Origin: an uncultured Flavobacteriaceae bacterium
Lineage (GTDB): Bacteria; Bacteroidota; Bacteroidia; Flavobacteriales; Flavobacteriaceae
Direction of reading: 5' to 3'
Length of the DNA stretch: 41,319 nucleotides
Assembly: GCA_905479625.1 (NCBI GenBank)
Contig: CAJQNF010000044.1
Coordinates: forward strand, 1-41,319
The notes beneath the pieces are model-generated. The model was given only the letters and a program-made list of their open reading frames with translations, did no database searches and was not told the origin of the DNA. This document shows positions 24,879 to 33,803 of the stretch, in pieces. Position 1 is the first letter of the stretch, and each line of letters starts with the position of its first letter. Made by a program: the position numbers and the translations under genes.

Positions 24879-26303
24879 TTATAACTGAGATACCCTTAAG
24901 GTATTTACCATACCTTTATCATGCACAGGCATGGAGGTCAGGTTGATGACAAAGTCACCTTTTTTAGCATAATTTCGTTCTAGTGTCATCTTGTTGAGAT
25001 CTTCTACTGTTTCATCAGTACTCACCATTTTGTCATAAAACTGAGCTTTAACTCCCCATAATAGATTCAATTGAGCAAGAATTCGCGGATTATCCGAAAA
25101 GGCAAGAATATTTGATTTAGGTCTTCTTGCAGAGATCTGGAATGCAGTATAGCCACTATTTGTCAACGTAGTAATAGCAGCAGCTTCAATTTCATCAGCT
25201 AATTTTGCAGCATTGCTACATACAGCTTTAGAGATATAACGATCATTAATACAATTTACACCTTGTACGTATCCTTCAATTAATTCTGAATCTTCCACAC
25301 TAACGATGATACTTCTCATTGCTTTGATCACTTCTACAGGATATTCTCCAACTGAAGTTTCTCCCGAAAGCATAACAGCATCAGCGCCATCCATGATTGA
25401 GTTGGCTACGTCATTCACTTCTGCCCTTGTAGGGATTTGACTAGTAATCATCGATTCCATCATTTGAGTAGCAATGATTACCGGAATTCGCGCCTCTTTG
25501 GCTTTTCTCACAAGCATTTTTTGTATGATAGGTACTTTTTGCATAGGTACTTCCACGCCAAGGTCACCCCGGGCTACCATTATTCCGTCGCAATACGAAG
25601 TCAAATGATTGATGTTATCTACTGCTTCTGGTTTTTCGATTTTAGCGATTATAGGAATCTTATAGCTTGATTTTTCTTTGATGAGATCACTTAATTTTAC
25701 AAGATCCTCAGGAGTTCTTACAAAAGATAAGGCCATCCAGTCAACTTCCTGCTCTATCGCGAATATGGCATCTTTGATGTCTTTTTTGGTTAAAGCGGGT
25801 AAGGAGATCTTTGTATTTGGAAGGTTAACACCTTTCTTAGATTTTAAACTACCTCCTCTTATAACTTTAGCGTTCACTTTTTTATCCCGATCTGTGCTCA
25901 AAACTTCAAATAGAAGTTTCCCATCATCAATGAGAATATTTTCTCCTTTCTCAACATCTTTTGGAAAATCTTGGTAGGTCATAAAGGCTTTTTCCTTTGT
26001 GCCTATGCATTTTTCAGTAGTGAATTCAAATTCATCTCCGTTGTTCAATTCTACACCTTCTTCCATTACCCCAACCCTAAGTTTAGGTCCTTGAAGATCC
26101 GCCAGAACAGCAACATTAAAGTTATTCTCTTTATTTAATTCACGGATATATCTGATTTTGTCTTTTACATCTTCATAATCAGCATGCGAAAAGTTCACTC
26201 TGAACACATTGACACCGGCAATCATCAATTCTTTAATCTTCGCCTTTGTCGCTACTGCTGGACCCAGGGTGGCAACTATTTTCGTTTTTTTTCTTTTTCT
26301 CAT
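24879..26303 (-). CDS. pyk: pyruvate kinase
   Basis: Last step of glycolysis: phosphoenolpyruvate plus ADP to pyruvate plus ATP. The 474-residue protein begins RKRKKTKIVATLGPA, then has the substrate and K-binding segments VFRVNFSHADYEDV and LADLQGPKLRVG, the catalytic lysine region IPIIAKIEKPEAV, and the metal site MVARGDLGVEVP, followed by IIATQMMESMI and ADAVMLSGETSVGEYPVE. The C-terminal domain (about 350-474) is complete. It begins 2 bp after the IPExxxVDY gene and is probably co-transcribed with it from 26803-26831, and possibly from acpP. Confidence 0.97.
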   Translation of the reverse strand: MRKRKKTKIVATLGPAVATKAKIKELMIAGVNVFRVNFSHADYEDVKDKIRYIRELNKENNFNVAVLADLQGPKLRVGVMEEGVELNNGDEFEFTTEKCIGTKEKAFMTYQDFPKDVEKGENILIDDGKLLFEVLSTDRDKKVNAKVIRGGSLKSKKGVNLPNTKISLPALTKKDIKDAIFAIEQEVDWMALSFVRTPEDLVKLSDLIKEKSSYKIPIIAKIEKPEAVDNINHLTSYCDGIMVARGDLGVEVPMQKVPIIQKMLVRKAKEARIPVIIATQMMESMITSQIPTRAEVNDVANSIMDGADAVMLSGETSVGEYPVEVIKAMRSIIVSVEDSELIEGYVQGVNCINDRYISKAVCSNAAKLADEIEAAAITTLTNSGYTAFQISARRPKSNILAFSDNPRILAQLNLLWGVKAQFYDKMVSTDETVEDLNKMTLERNYAKKGDFVINLTSMPVHDKGMVNTLRVSQL

Positions 26304-26305
26304 TC

Positions 26306-26797
26306 TTAAAAAATTAAATTATCCCTTGATTTTAAATCCATAGGGTCAATGGCATAGGACGCCATAATATTATTTATCTTATTGATGTTGAGCAAAGTTG
26401 TACTTAATTCAACATCATCTTTTAAACCATTGATCTTAATAAAATAGTCCACATTTTTCTTTTCAGGAATCAAGTAAGAAATTTTAGTTTCTTCAAGAAA
26501 TAAATTACTTCCTCCTTCAGTGACATTTTCAGTGAAAACATGCTTATTGGCTATTAATGACCATGATGCATAGGCTGTTTCATCCTCAAACCTATATAAT
26601 GGAAAACTACAATTTTTGAATTCAAAATCAAGATCGTTCTTAAAACGCCTAAGTTGAATACTTAAATAGTTATTCAAAAAATAAGCCATTCTATAATCAG
26701 CGAGAACAGAGTGAATCCCGATTAGATCATAATCATGATCAAATTCAAAATCAATGCAATGAATTTTTGACACTATAGTTAGTTTGAAACTAAACAT
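26306..26797 (-). CDS. IPExxxVDY family protein
   Basis: A 163-residue (or shorter) cytosolic protein named for its motif: IPEKKNVDYFIKI is seen at about residues 110-122. Function unknown. Family members sit between rnc and pyk in many Bacteroidota, as here. The start is uncertain. ATG at 26797 lies almost at the expected start of transcription from the promoter at 26803-26831, so either the mRNA is leaderless or translation begins at GTG 26773, which gives MSKIHCIDFEFDHDYDLIGI, close to the length of other members. Only 2 bp separate it from pyk, which suggests coupling. Confidence 0.85.
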   Translation of the reverse strand: MFSFKLTIVSKIHCIDFEFDHDYDLIGIHSVLADYRMAYFLNNYLSIQLRRFKNDLDFEFKNCSFPLYRFEDETAYASWSLIANKHVFTENVTEGGSNLFLEETKISYLIPEKKNVDYFIKINGLKDDVELSTTLLNINKINNIMASYAIDPMDLKSRDNLIF

Positions 26798-26802
26798 TTT
26801 TG

Positions 26803-26831
26803 CAAAAATAGAGATAGTTTTGCGAAATCAA
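26803..26831 (-). promoter_or_regulatory. promoter of IPExxxVDY-pyk (TTG-N18-TATTTTTG)
   Basis: Minus strand: TTG at 26831-26829, 18 bp, then TATTTTTG at 26810-26803. Both boxes match. It lets pyk be expressed apart from the acpP-fabF-rnc part. Confidence 0.65.
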
Positions 26832-26850
26832 CTCAAATTTTTGCGAAATC
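26818..26850. repeat. 12-bp direct repeat at 21-bp spacing over the pyk-side promoter
   Basis: TTTTGCGAAATC occurs at 26818-26829 and again at 26839-26850, exactly 21 bp apart (two DNA turns). The first copy runs into the -33 box (26829-26831). This is the shape of an operator for a repressor or activator, but no regulator is known to me for it. Confidence 0.5.
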
Positions 26851-26889
26851 GATTGAGAAGACCATATTTTGGGATCATGACATCATCCA

Positions 26890-27624
26890 TTAATGTTCAA
26901 TTTGATCCTTTAATTTATAATAGGCTCTTTTTGACGCAATTTCTTCAGCTTTCTTTTTTGAAGTTGCACGCCCCTTTGACACCAGATCCTGATCAACCAA
27001 TAATTTAACACTAAAATGCTTTAAGGTATCATTACCAGTATCCTCGTAGACATTGTATTTAATTCTCTTTTTGTTTTTTTGACTCCATTCGATCAATACA
27101 CTTTTATAACTGGTTATTTTACCTTCAAGTCTTTCAATATCTACATAGGGTTCTATAACAAATCTATAGATAAATTTTTCGGTAAAGGAATATCCTCGAT
27201 CTGAATGAATGGCCCCGATTAAGGCCTCGAACAGATTTCCATGAATGTTGTCGCCAAAATTTGAATTTGGAATGGTGCTCTCTACAAATTTGATAAGATT
27301 CAGGTCTTTGCCAAGTTCGTTTAAATGCTCTCGACTCACTATTTTTGAGCGCATCTGTGTTAAATAACCTTCATCTCCGGAAGGAATTTTTTTAAAAAGA
27401 TAGTTGGCAATGACAGCTCCCAATATAGCATCACCCAAAAACTCAAGGCGTTCATAATTCATTGGAATCCCAGTACTGTTTACTCTTTTAAGCGAGCTAT
27501 GGGTAAATGCTTCTTTGTAAAAATGTATTTTTTTAGGTCGGTATCCTAAAATTTTTCTAATCGCCATAATAAATTCTTCATCCTTAGCGGTATGAGAATT
27601 TGTTATTTTGCGAATTAGATTCAT
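26890..27624 (-). CDS. rnc: ribonuclease III
   Basis: Cleaves double-stranded RNA in rRNA maturation and regulation. The 244-residue protein has the signature NYERLEFLGDAILGAV (E58, E61, D65) and a second catalytic region GNLFEALIGAI (E133). The position matching E. coli D114 is N130 here, which I recall as a usual Bacteroidota form. The double-stranded-RNA-binding domain is at about 172-240 (SYKSVLIEWSQK ... KGRATSKKKAEEIASKRAYY, split quoting). It starts 6 bp after fabF and is in the acpP-fabF-rnc operon, a widespread arrangement. Confidence 0.95.
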   Translation of the reverse strand: MNLIRKITNSHTAKDEEFIMAIRKILGYRPKKIHFYKEAFTHSSLKRVNSTGIPMNYERLEFLGDAILGAVIANYLFKKIPSGDEGYLTQMRSKIVSREHLNELGKDLNLIKFVESTIPNSNFGDNIHGNLFEALIGAIHSDRGYSFTEKFIYRFVIEPYVDIERLEGKITSYKSVLIEWSQKNKKRIKYNVYEDTGNDTLKHFSVKLLVDQDLVSKGRATSKKKAEEIASKRAYYKLKDQIEH

Positions 27625-27630
27625 TTAGTT

Positions 27631-28884
27631 TTAATCTTCGTATTTTCTGAATAAGATACAGGCATTATGACCACCAAAACCAAATGTATTGCTCATGGCA
27701 ACCTTAACTTCTCTTTTTTGAGCCGTATTAAAAGTGAGATTTAATTTTGGATCGATGTCATCATCATCAGTAAAATGATTAATCGTTGGAGGAACAACTC
27801 CATGATTGATCGATAGGATGGAAGCGATGGCTTCTATCGCTCCGGCCGCACCTAATAAGTGACCCGTCATCGATTTTGTAGAATTGATGTTTAAATTATA
27901 GGCATTTTCTCCAAAAACACTTTTAATAGCCTTTAGCTCTGCAACATCTCCAAGTGGTGTTGAAGTACCATGCATATTAACGGCATCTACTTCTTCTGGC
28001 GAGATTTCAGCATTTTTAAGACAATTAAGCATCACATTTTTTGCTCCACGCCCTTCAGGGTGCGGCGCAGTTATATGATGTGCATCAGCAGAAAGTCCAC
28101 CGCCGATAACTTCGGCATATATTTTAGCACCTCTGGCTTTTGCGTGTTCGAGTTCTTCAAGAATTAAGGCGCCTGCTCCTTCACCAAGTACAAAACCATC
28201 TCTGTCTTTATCGAAAGGTCTGGATGCCGTTTTTGGATCATCATTTCTTGTAGATAAGGCATGCATGGCATTAAAACCACCCATACCAGCAATAGTAACG
28301 GCAGCTTCGGAACCACCAGTAACGAAAACATCTGCCTGACCCAATCGAATATAATTTAAAGAGTCAATGATAGAATTGGCCGATGATGCACAGGCCGAAA
28401 CAGTTGTAAAGTTGGGTCCTTGTAAATTGTGTTTGATCGAAATCTGCCCTGGGGCGATATCCGCGATCATTTTTGGAATGAAAAATGGGTTAAAGCGCGG
28501 GGATCCATCTCCCTGTGCGTAGTTTAGAACTTCATTTTGAAAAGTTTCAAGGCCGCCTATTCCAGCGCCCCAAATTACACCTATTCTAGAAGTGTCTTCA
28601 TTTTCTAAATCAAGACCTGAATCAGCAATAGCTTCATCAGCTACAACCATAGCGTATTGGGTGAATCTATCCATTTTGCGTGCCTCTTTTCTGTCAAAAT
28701 GATCAGTGGCAACAAAGTTTTTAAGCTCACAAGCAAATTCGGTCTTAAAATTTGACGCATCAAAATAGGTAATGGGAGCAGCTCCGCTAACTCCGTTAGT
28801 CAGTCCTTCCCAGTATTCTTTAACAGAATTTCCTATAGGAGTCAAAGCCCCTAAACCTGTCACAACTACCCGTTTTAATTCCAT
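27631..28884 (-). CDS. fabF: beta-ketoacyl-ACP synthase II
   Basis: Elongates fatty acids by decarboxylating condensation of malonyl-ACP with an acyl thioester. The 417-residue protein has the thiolase-fold motifs: RVVVTGLGALTPIG, catalytic Cys165 in TVSACASSANS, His in NMHGTSTPLGD, and Lys/His in NSTKSMTGHLLGAAGA, ending with SNTFGFGGHNA. Length is normal. It follows acpP (86 bp) and precedes rnc (6 bp), so it is the middle of the fatty acid and RNA-processing operon. Confidence 0.97.
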   Translation of the reverse strand: MELKRVVVTGLGALTPIGNSVKEYWEGLTNGVSGAAPITYFDASNFKTEFACELKNFVATDHFDRKEARKMDRFTQYAMVVADEAIADSGLDLENEDTSRIGVIWGAGIGGLETFQNEVLNYAQGDGSPRFNPFFIPKMIADIAPGQISIKHNLQGPNFTTVSACASSANSIIDSLNYIRLGQADVFVTGGSEAAVTIAGMGGFNAMHALSTRNDDPKTASRPFDKDRDGFVLGEGAGALILEELEHAKARGAKIYAEVIGGGLSADAHHITAPHPEGRGAKNVMLNCLKNAEISPEEVDAVNMHGTSTPLGDVAELKAIKSVFGENAYNLNINSTKSMTGHLLGAAGAIEAIASILSINHGVVPPTINHFTDDDDIDPKLNLTFNTAQKREVKVAMSNTFGFGGHNACILFRKYED

Positions 28885-28970
28885 CTTTAAAGGTTTAATA
28901 ATAAAAACAAGAAATTACGAGCCATTTCCAAAAAAGGAAAAGCTCGTAATTTTATAGGTAAAGTATAAAT

Positions 28971-29204
28971 TTATTTAGCTTCTTCAATATAGCTAATCGC
29001 TTGACCAACAGTACCGATATTTTCGGCTTGGTCATCTGGAATTTGGATATCAAATTCTTTTTCAAACTCCATAATTAACTCAACTGTATCCAATGAATCC
29101 GCTCCTAAGTCGTTGGTAAAGTTAGCTTCATTAGTAACTTCATTTTCGTCCACTCCTAATTTGTCAACGATAATGGCTTTAACTCTTGATGCAATGTCTG
29201 ACAT
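28971..29204 (-). CDS. acpP: acyl carrier protein
   Basis: The 77-residue carrier of growing fatty acyl chains. Acidic helical protein with the phosphopantetheine site at S37 in [13 protein letters not shown], flanked by [18 protein letters not shown] and the usual third helix. It starts the acpP-fabF-rnc set. A -7 element lies 32 bp upstream. Length and composition are typical. Confidence 0.97.
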   Translation of the reverse strand: MSDIASRVKAIIVDKLGVDENEVTNEANFTNDLGADSLDTVELIMEFEKEFDIQIPDDQAENIGTVGQAISYIEEAK

Positions 29205-29235
29205 AATTTTTTATTTTTAAATTTAAATAGTGCTG

Positions 29236-29243
29236 CAAAAATA
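29236..29243 (-). promoter_or_regulatory. -7 element before acpP
   Basis: CAAAAATA on the plus strand, TATTTTTG on the minus strand. A TTG lies 14 bp upstream, shorter than the usual 17-20, so the -33 match is doubtful. Confidence 0.5.
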
Positions 29244-29376
29244 ATATATTTTCACTTCAAATGGGTAAAAAGTAAAAAAAAGTTGAACAAGAGTAGAAAG
29301 ACAAATAATTTCCAATTTGTTTTTTCAACTTGATTATTATTCTTTTTTTTGTTAACTCTCCTAAAAAACAACAATT

Positions 29377-29949
29377 ATGCTCAGGATTATCATTTTTGCC
29401 TCAGGCTCCGGAACTAACGCTGAGAATATCATTGAGTACTTTAAAAAAGGTACATTGGCCGAAGTGAGTTATGTTGTAAGCAATAATGAAAATGCTGGTG
29501 TTTTGGAAAGGGCGAAAAGATTACATATACCGTCCAGGGTCTTTAGTAAAAAGGAGATGACTACGGATTTTTTTTTAAAATTTTTAGCCGAACATGCAGA
29601 TTTTATTGTGCTTGCCGGATTCTTATTAAAGATACCTGACCAAATGATTACCTTATTTCCAAATACTATAGTAAATATTCATCCTGCCTTACTTCCTAAA
29701 TATGGAGGAAAGGGGATGTATGGTATGCATGTCCATAGAGCCGTTGTGGCCAACAAGGAGTCAGAAACCGGCATCACTATCCATTATGTCAATGAGCAGT
29801 ATGATGAAGGAGCAATTATTTTTCAAAAAACAGTAGCTTTGGACCACAGTGATACTCCGGAAGATGTGGCGGCTAAAATTCACGTTTTAGAACAGGAAAA
29901 TTTCCCAAAGGTTATTGAAAAATTATTAAAAACGATCAATGAGGGTTAA
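29377..29949 (+). CDS. purN: phosphoribosylglycinamide formyltransferase
   Basis: Third step of purine synthesis: transfers a formyl group from 10-formyltetrahydrofolate to glycinamide ribonucleotide. The 190-residue protein opens RIIIFASGSGTNAENIIEYF (phosphate-binding loop) and holds the catalytic N100 and H102 (NIHPALLPKYGGKGMYG) and D143 (NEQYDEGAII). It overlaps rnhA by 11 bp. It is divergent from acpP. The upstream gap has a T8 tract ahead of GTTAAC but no clean promoter. Confidence 0.96.
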   Translation: MLRIIIFASGSGTNAENIIEYFKKGTLAEVSYVVSNNENAGVLERAKRLHIPSRVFSKKEMTTDFFLKFLAEHADFIVLAGFLLKIPDQMITLFPNTIVNIHPALLPKYGGKGMYGMHVHRAVVANKESETGITIHYVNEQYDEGAIIFQKTVALDHSDTPEDVAAKIHVLEQENFPKVIEKLLKTINEG

Positions 29950-30427
29950 TGTATACACCGACGGAGCCTGCAGTGGAAACCCTGGAAAAGGCGGATTTGG
30001 TATTGTCATGGAATGGGTAGGGAAACCCTATAAAAAAGAGTTTTCAGAAGGCTATAGACTTACTACCAATAATAGAATGGAACTGTTGGCCGTCATTGTT
30101 GCACTTGAACAGCTCAAAAAGGATGGGATGCAAGTCCTTGTTTTTTCTGATTCGAAATATGTGGTTGATTCTGTTGAGAAAGGCTGGGTTTTCGGTTGGG
30201 TTAAAAAAGGATTTAAGGATAAAAAAAATCCTGATTTATGGCGTCGATTTTTAAAAATCAATCAAAAGCATCAGGTAAAATTTAAATGGATCAAGGGTCA
30301 TAATGATCATCCTCAAAATGAACGTTGCGATCAACTGGCTGTCAAGGCAGCAAAAAAAGAAACCCTCCAGGTAGATGAAGGATTTGAACTTTCTCAAAAT
30401 AATAAAGCTGGTAAACTAGATATATAA
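29939..30427 (+). CDS. rnhA: ribonuclease HI
   Basis: Cuts the RNA strand of RNA-DNA hybrids, in primer removal and R-loop clearing. The 162-residue protein has all the catalytic residues: D8 (NVYTDGACSGNPG), E48 (NNRMELLAV), D71 (VFSDSKYVVDS), H121 (KGHNDHPQNE) and D131 (ERCDQLA). Its ATG lies inside the end of purN (11-bp overlap), a sign of translational coupling. The C-terminal 20 residues after the catalytic core are variable. The next gene is convergent. Confidence 0.97.
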   Translation: MRVNVYTDGACSGNPGKGGFGIVMEWVGKPYKKEFSEGYRLTTNNRMELLAVIVALEQLKKDGMQVLVFSDSKYVVDSVEKGWVFGWVKKGFKDKKNPDLWRRFLKINQKHQVKFKWIKGHNDHPQNERCDQLAVKAAKKETLQVDEGFELSQNNKAGKLDI

Positions 30428-30470
30428 TAGCTTAAGCTTAATTATCTCATTAATTCATTATTATTTATAG

Positions 30471-31106
30471 TTATTGGGATATAGCCAAAATAAGTAATTC
30501 ATCGTTTTGACCATAGAGATATAGTTCCTTTTTGACAATTTCAAAACGTGCAATTTTAGGTAAATTCTGAAAAAATAAATCTTCCACACTCATATCAGGA
30601 CACATTTTTCTGGTAGCACCTGCAGGTCCAAAACTTAATGTATTTTCAGAAAGCTTGTACGTAGAGAAATAATTGTTACAACCCGAAAAGCCGGCTACTT
30701 TTGAATCTACTTTTTCAAAGATCATTGTTGGTGAGCTACTTAATTGTTCTATTCCTTTGATTTTTATAACCGTCCATGTTTTCATTAAATCGGCATTATC
30801 AGCAGATGGGATTTTCGAAATGATATTTTTTAATTCATATCTGATAGAAGAAGCGTCAGCAGCAGGATTGGGTACTGAAATTTCATTTATCAGCAATTCG
30901 TAGGTAAAACCTTCCTCGTAGGTAAAACCCTCTATTTGCTCATAGAAATAGGTCCATTCGTCTTCGGGATTTTCCTTGACAAGCATACAGAATTGAGGGC
31001 CAACCCCTACACAATTTTCTAAATGATCGGCTACAATTAACATTTTAGATTGTACCTCGGTATTCGAAGTGCAAGACATGATGATCAAAAGGAATAAATA
31101 TTTCAT
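30471..31106 (-). CDS. DUF4377 plus META domain lipoprotein
   Basis: A 211-residue probable lipoprotein (LLIIMSC, lipid-bearing C12) with two small domains: an N-terminal DUF4377-type part (about 20-80, with CVGVGPQFCMLVKENPEDEW) and a C-terminal META/HslJ-type part (about 108-205, with TMIFEKVDSKVAGFSGCNNY, then TLSFGPAGATRKMCPD). META-domain proteins are linked to stress, for example novobiocin or heat response in E. coli HslJ, but the role is not established. It starts 12 bp after sufS on the same strand, so it is likely to be co-transcribed with it. Confidence 0.8.
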   Translation of the reverse strand: MKYLFLLIIMSCTSNTEVQSKMLIVADHLENCVGVGPQFCMLVKENPEDEWTYFYEQIEGFTYEEGFTYELLINEISVPNPAADASSIRYELKNIISKIPSADNADLMKTWTVIKIKGIEQLSSSPTMIFEKVDSKVAGFSGCNNYFSTYKLSENTLSFGPAGATRKMCPDMSVEDLFFQNLPKIARFEIVKKELYLYGQNDELLILAISQ

Positions 31107-31118
31107 AATGATAATGGT

Positions 31119-32333
31119 TTAGGACAACATGGTTTGAGCTCTGAGAAGGGCCTCGATAAAAAGATCAATTTCCTCCTTTGTATTATAGAAGGAGAAAGAG
31201 GCACGAACTGTGCCAGGAATTTTATAATAATCCATAATAGGTTGGGCACAATGATGTCCGGTTCTTACGGCAATTCCTAATTTGTCTATGATCGATCCAA
31301 TATCATAAGGATGAATTCCTTCAATATTAAATGAAATAACAGCGGCCTTTTCTTTAGAAGTGCCATAAAGCACAACCTTGTCAATAGCTAATAGTTTCTT
31401 TGTGGCGTATTGAAGCAATTCATTTTCGTAAGCAGCGATCTGTTCAAAGCCTATGTTATTCATATAATCCAGGGCTACGCCAAAAGCAATAACTCCTGCA
31501 ATATTGGGTGTTCCCGCTTCGAATTTATGTGGCAGATCTGCATAGGTAGTTTTTTCGAAAGTCACTTCACTGATCATTTCTCCACCTCCCTGATACGGGG
31601 GTAATTTATTCAACCAACTTTCTTTCCCATAGATCATACCAACCCCGGTAGGTCCGCAAAGTTTATGAGCCGAGCAGGTATAGAACTCACAATCGAGTTC
31701 CTGAACATCCGGTTTAATATGAGGTGTGGCTTGTGCGCCGTCTATGAGAACAGCAGCACCAAAGTCATGCGCCCTGTCAATAATTTTTTTTATTGGATTG
31801 ATGGTTCCCAAGGCATTGGAAACATGATTGACAAAAACCAATTTGGTTTTTTCAGAAAGGAGCTTTTCATAAGTGTCCATTTCCAATTCCCCTTTAAGGG
31901 TCATAGGAATTACTTTAAGTTGGGCCCCTGTTCTTTCACAGAGCATTTGCCAGGGAACGATGTTGGAATGGTGTTCTAGTGCCGAGACAATAATCTCATC
32001 TCCGTTGTTTAATAAAGAGGAAAAACCTGAGGCCACCATGTTAATGGCATGCGTGGTCCCCGAAGTCAATATGATCTCATATGATTTGGCAGCATTAAAA
32101 TGGTTTTGAATTTTAATACGGGCCTCTTCATAGGCATTAGTGGCTTCCTGACTTAGGGTATGCACTCCACGGTGGATATTTGCATTGTAATTGCTGTAAT
32201 AGTCAACAATTGCATCCATCATCACCTGAGGTTTCTGAGAAGTCGCAGCATTGTCAAAATATACCAATGGTTTCCCATTCACCTTGCGATTTAGTATGGG
32301 AAAATCCTTTCTTATTTTTTCTACGTCGAACAT
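31119..32333 (-). CDS. sufS: cysteine desulfurase SufS
   Basis: A PLP enzyme that takes sulfur from cysteine for iron-sulfur cluster assembly. The 404-residue class V fold shows FDNAATSQKP, NANIHRGVHTLSQEAT, the PLP lysine K224 (TCSAHKLCGPTGVGM) and the persulfide cysteine C362 (VRTGHHCAQPIM), in the short-loop SufS form. It belongs to the SUF set but is cut off from sufBCD by two plus-strand genes. No sufE is seen in the window. Confidence 0.95.
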   Translation of the reverse strand: MFDVEKIRKDFPILNRKVNGKPLVYFDNAATSQKPQVMMDAIVDYYSNYNANIHRGVHTLSQEATNAYEEARIKIQNHFNAAKSYEIILTSGTTHAINMVASGFSSLLNNGDEIIVSALEHHSNIVPWQMLCERTGAQLKVIPMTLKGELEMDTYEKLLSEKTKLVFVNHVSNALGTINPIKKIIDRAHDFGAAVLIDGAQATPHIKPDVQELDCEFYTCSAHKLCGPTGVGMIYGKESWLNKLPPYQGGGEMISEVTFEKTTYADLPHKFEAGTPNIAGVIAFGVALDYMNNIGFEQIAAYENELLQYATKKLLAIDKVVLYGTSKEKAAVISFNIEGIHPYDIGSIIDKLGIAVRTGHHCAQPIMDYYKIPGTVRASFSFYNTKEEIDLFIEALLRAQTMLS

Positions 32334-32358
32334 ATTTTATTTAGAATCATTCAAAATA

Positions 32359-32366
32359 CAAATATA
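32359..32366 (-). promoter_or_regulatory. -7 element before sufS
   Basis: CAAATATA on the plus strand is TATATTTG on the minus strand, 26 bp ahead of the sufS ATG. A TTG sits 14 bp upstream. It shows that sufS has its own promoter apart from sufBCD. Confidence 0.45.
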
Positions 32367-32412
32367 CGACAGTAACGTGGCAAGGCCTCAAAAAATGAAT
32401 CGAAAAATTCGT

Positions 32413-32420
32413 TATTTTTG
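32413..32420 (+). promoter_or_regulatory. -7 element before the serine hydrolase gene
   Basis: TATTTTTG, 26 bp ahead of the serine hydrolase ATG. It is back to back with the sufS -7 box 47 bp away, forming a divergent pair. No TTG at the usual distance. Confidence 0.45.
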
Positions 32421-32446
32421 TCCGAATCAAAAGAAATAGCCTTGGC

Positions 32447-33793
32447 ATGAAAAAATCTCTTAAGTATCTATTGATAATTGTATTATTCTGTTTTTTATAT
32501 GCAGGCTATACCTATTATCCTGCCCTAAACATTGTTTCCGGTTATGCGAGTAAGAATATGGCTTCGGGTCTTTTCCTGGCCAAGCGGGATCAGTTGTCAA
32601 TTGAAAAACAAGACAATGGGTTTTTGCCGATCAACTTTGCGAGTTATGACATCGATGAACAAGAAAAATCGGTAAGCTCGTCCATTTTTGGATTGATGAA
32701 AAGAAAAGCAATTTATATAGAAGGCTTGGGTGCTATTCTAGTCAATGATACGTATGATGCAGCAAGAAAAATTATGATTCCAAACCGTTTTATATCTGAA
32801 AGTAAATTGCCATATCCATATGGCAATCTGCCTCAAAAGGATACGGTCTTTAACGAAGTAGATTATGAGAAGCTTCAAGTAGCTGTCAACAACGCTTTTG
32901 ATCGAACAGAAGAAAAAAAACAGCAGACAAGATCCGTTCTGGTAGTGTATAAAGACCAGATCATTTCAGAAAAATATGCGGAGGGGTTTGACCAAACCTC
33001 ATTGATGCATGGATGGTCTATGACCAAGAGTTTGACCAGCGCGATGTATGGTATACTTCAGAAAAAAGGCCGCATCGATATCAATGAAAAAACAGGGTTG
33101 GAAGCCTGGGCAAATGATGAAAGGAAGGAAATCACCTATAATGATTTGTTGCATATGAACAGTGGATTGGAATGGGAGGAGGAATATTTCAATATCTCCG
33201 ATGCTACAAAGATGTTATATCTGGAGAGCGATATGGGTCAGGTTCAAATAGAGAATCAATTGGTTGCAAAACCGAATGAATTATGGTATTATTCTTCAGG
33301 TACCACAAATATTTTGTCTGGGCCCCTACTTAGAAAAGAATTTGACAGTCATCAGGAATACCTTGATTCTTGGTACAGAGAATTAATTGATAAGATCGGG
33401 ATGCATTCAACAGTAGTCGAAGCAGATCTGGCGGGTAATTATATAGGTTCATCTTATGCCTGGGCGTCCACAAGAGACTGGGCGAAGTTTGGCTTGTTAT
33501 ATTTACATGAAGGGAATTGGAACGGAGAACAGATCATTGACAGTTCCTGGGTTCACTATTCGGCAACTCCTACAAATACCTCAGAAGGAAGATATGGAGC
33601 ACAGTTTTGGTTAAATGCAGGGGGATACCATCCGGATGTTCCTAAAGATATGTATTCCTGTAACGGATTTAAAGGACAATATGTTTTCATCATACCCAGT
33701 AAAGACCTTGTAGTGGTAAGAACCGGATTGGTAGCAGATCCAAAATTTAACATCAACATATTTTTAAAGGAAATCATTGAGAGCATAGAATAA
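32447..33793 (+). CDS. membrane-anchored serine hydrolase, class C beta-lactamase/esterase fold
   Basis: A 448-residue protein of the beta-lactamase (Pfam PF00144 type) family. An N-terminal hydrophobic segment (about 7-24) serves as signal or anchor. A domain of about 140 residues follows, with no motif I recognise, then the catalytic part: S191-M-T-K194 (SxxK) and Y282-S-S (WYYSSGTTN), with NDLLHMNSGLEWEEE between. The family covers peptidases, esterases and beta-lactamases, so the substrate cannot be told. It forms a two-gene unit with the cupin-like gene (10-bp gap) inserted in the SUF cluster. Confidence 0.85.
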   Translation: MKKSLKYLLIIVLFCFLYAGYTYYPALNIVSGYASKNMASGLFLAKRDQLSIEKQDNGFLPINFASYDIDEQEKSVSSSIFGLMKRKAIYIEGLGAILVNDTYDAARKIMIPNRFISESKLPYPYGNLPQKDTVFNEVDYEKLQVAVNNAFDRTEEKKQQTRSVLVVYKDQIISEKYAEGFDQTSLMHGWSMTKSLTSAMYGILQKKGRIDINEKTGLEAWANDERKEITYNDLLHMNSGLEWEEEYFNISDATKMLYLESDMGQVQIENQLVAKPNELWYYSSGTTNILSGPLLRKEFDSHQEYLDSWYRELIDKIGMHSTVVEADLAGNYIGSSYAWASTRDWAKFGLLYLHEGNWNGEQIIDSSWVHYSATPTNTSEGRYGAQFWLNAGGYHPDVPKDMYSCNGFKGQYVFIIPSKDLVVVRTGLVADPKFNINIFLKEIIESIE

Positions 33794-33803
33794 TTGTATA
33801 GGT

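Noticed and set aside
24890-24904. Short inverted repeat ATACC/GGTAT at the 3' end of pyk
   Set aside because: Five-base arms lying inside coding sequence, no T run.
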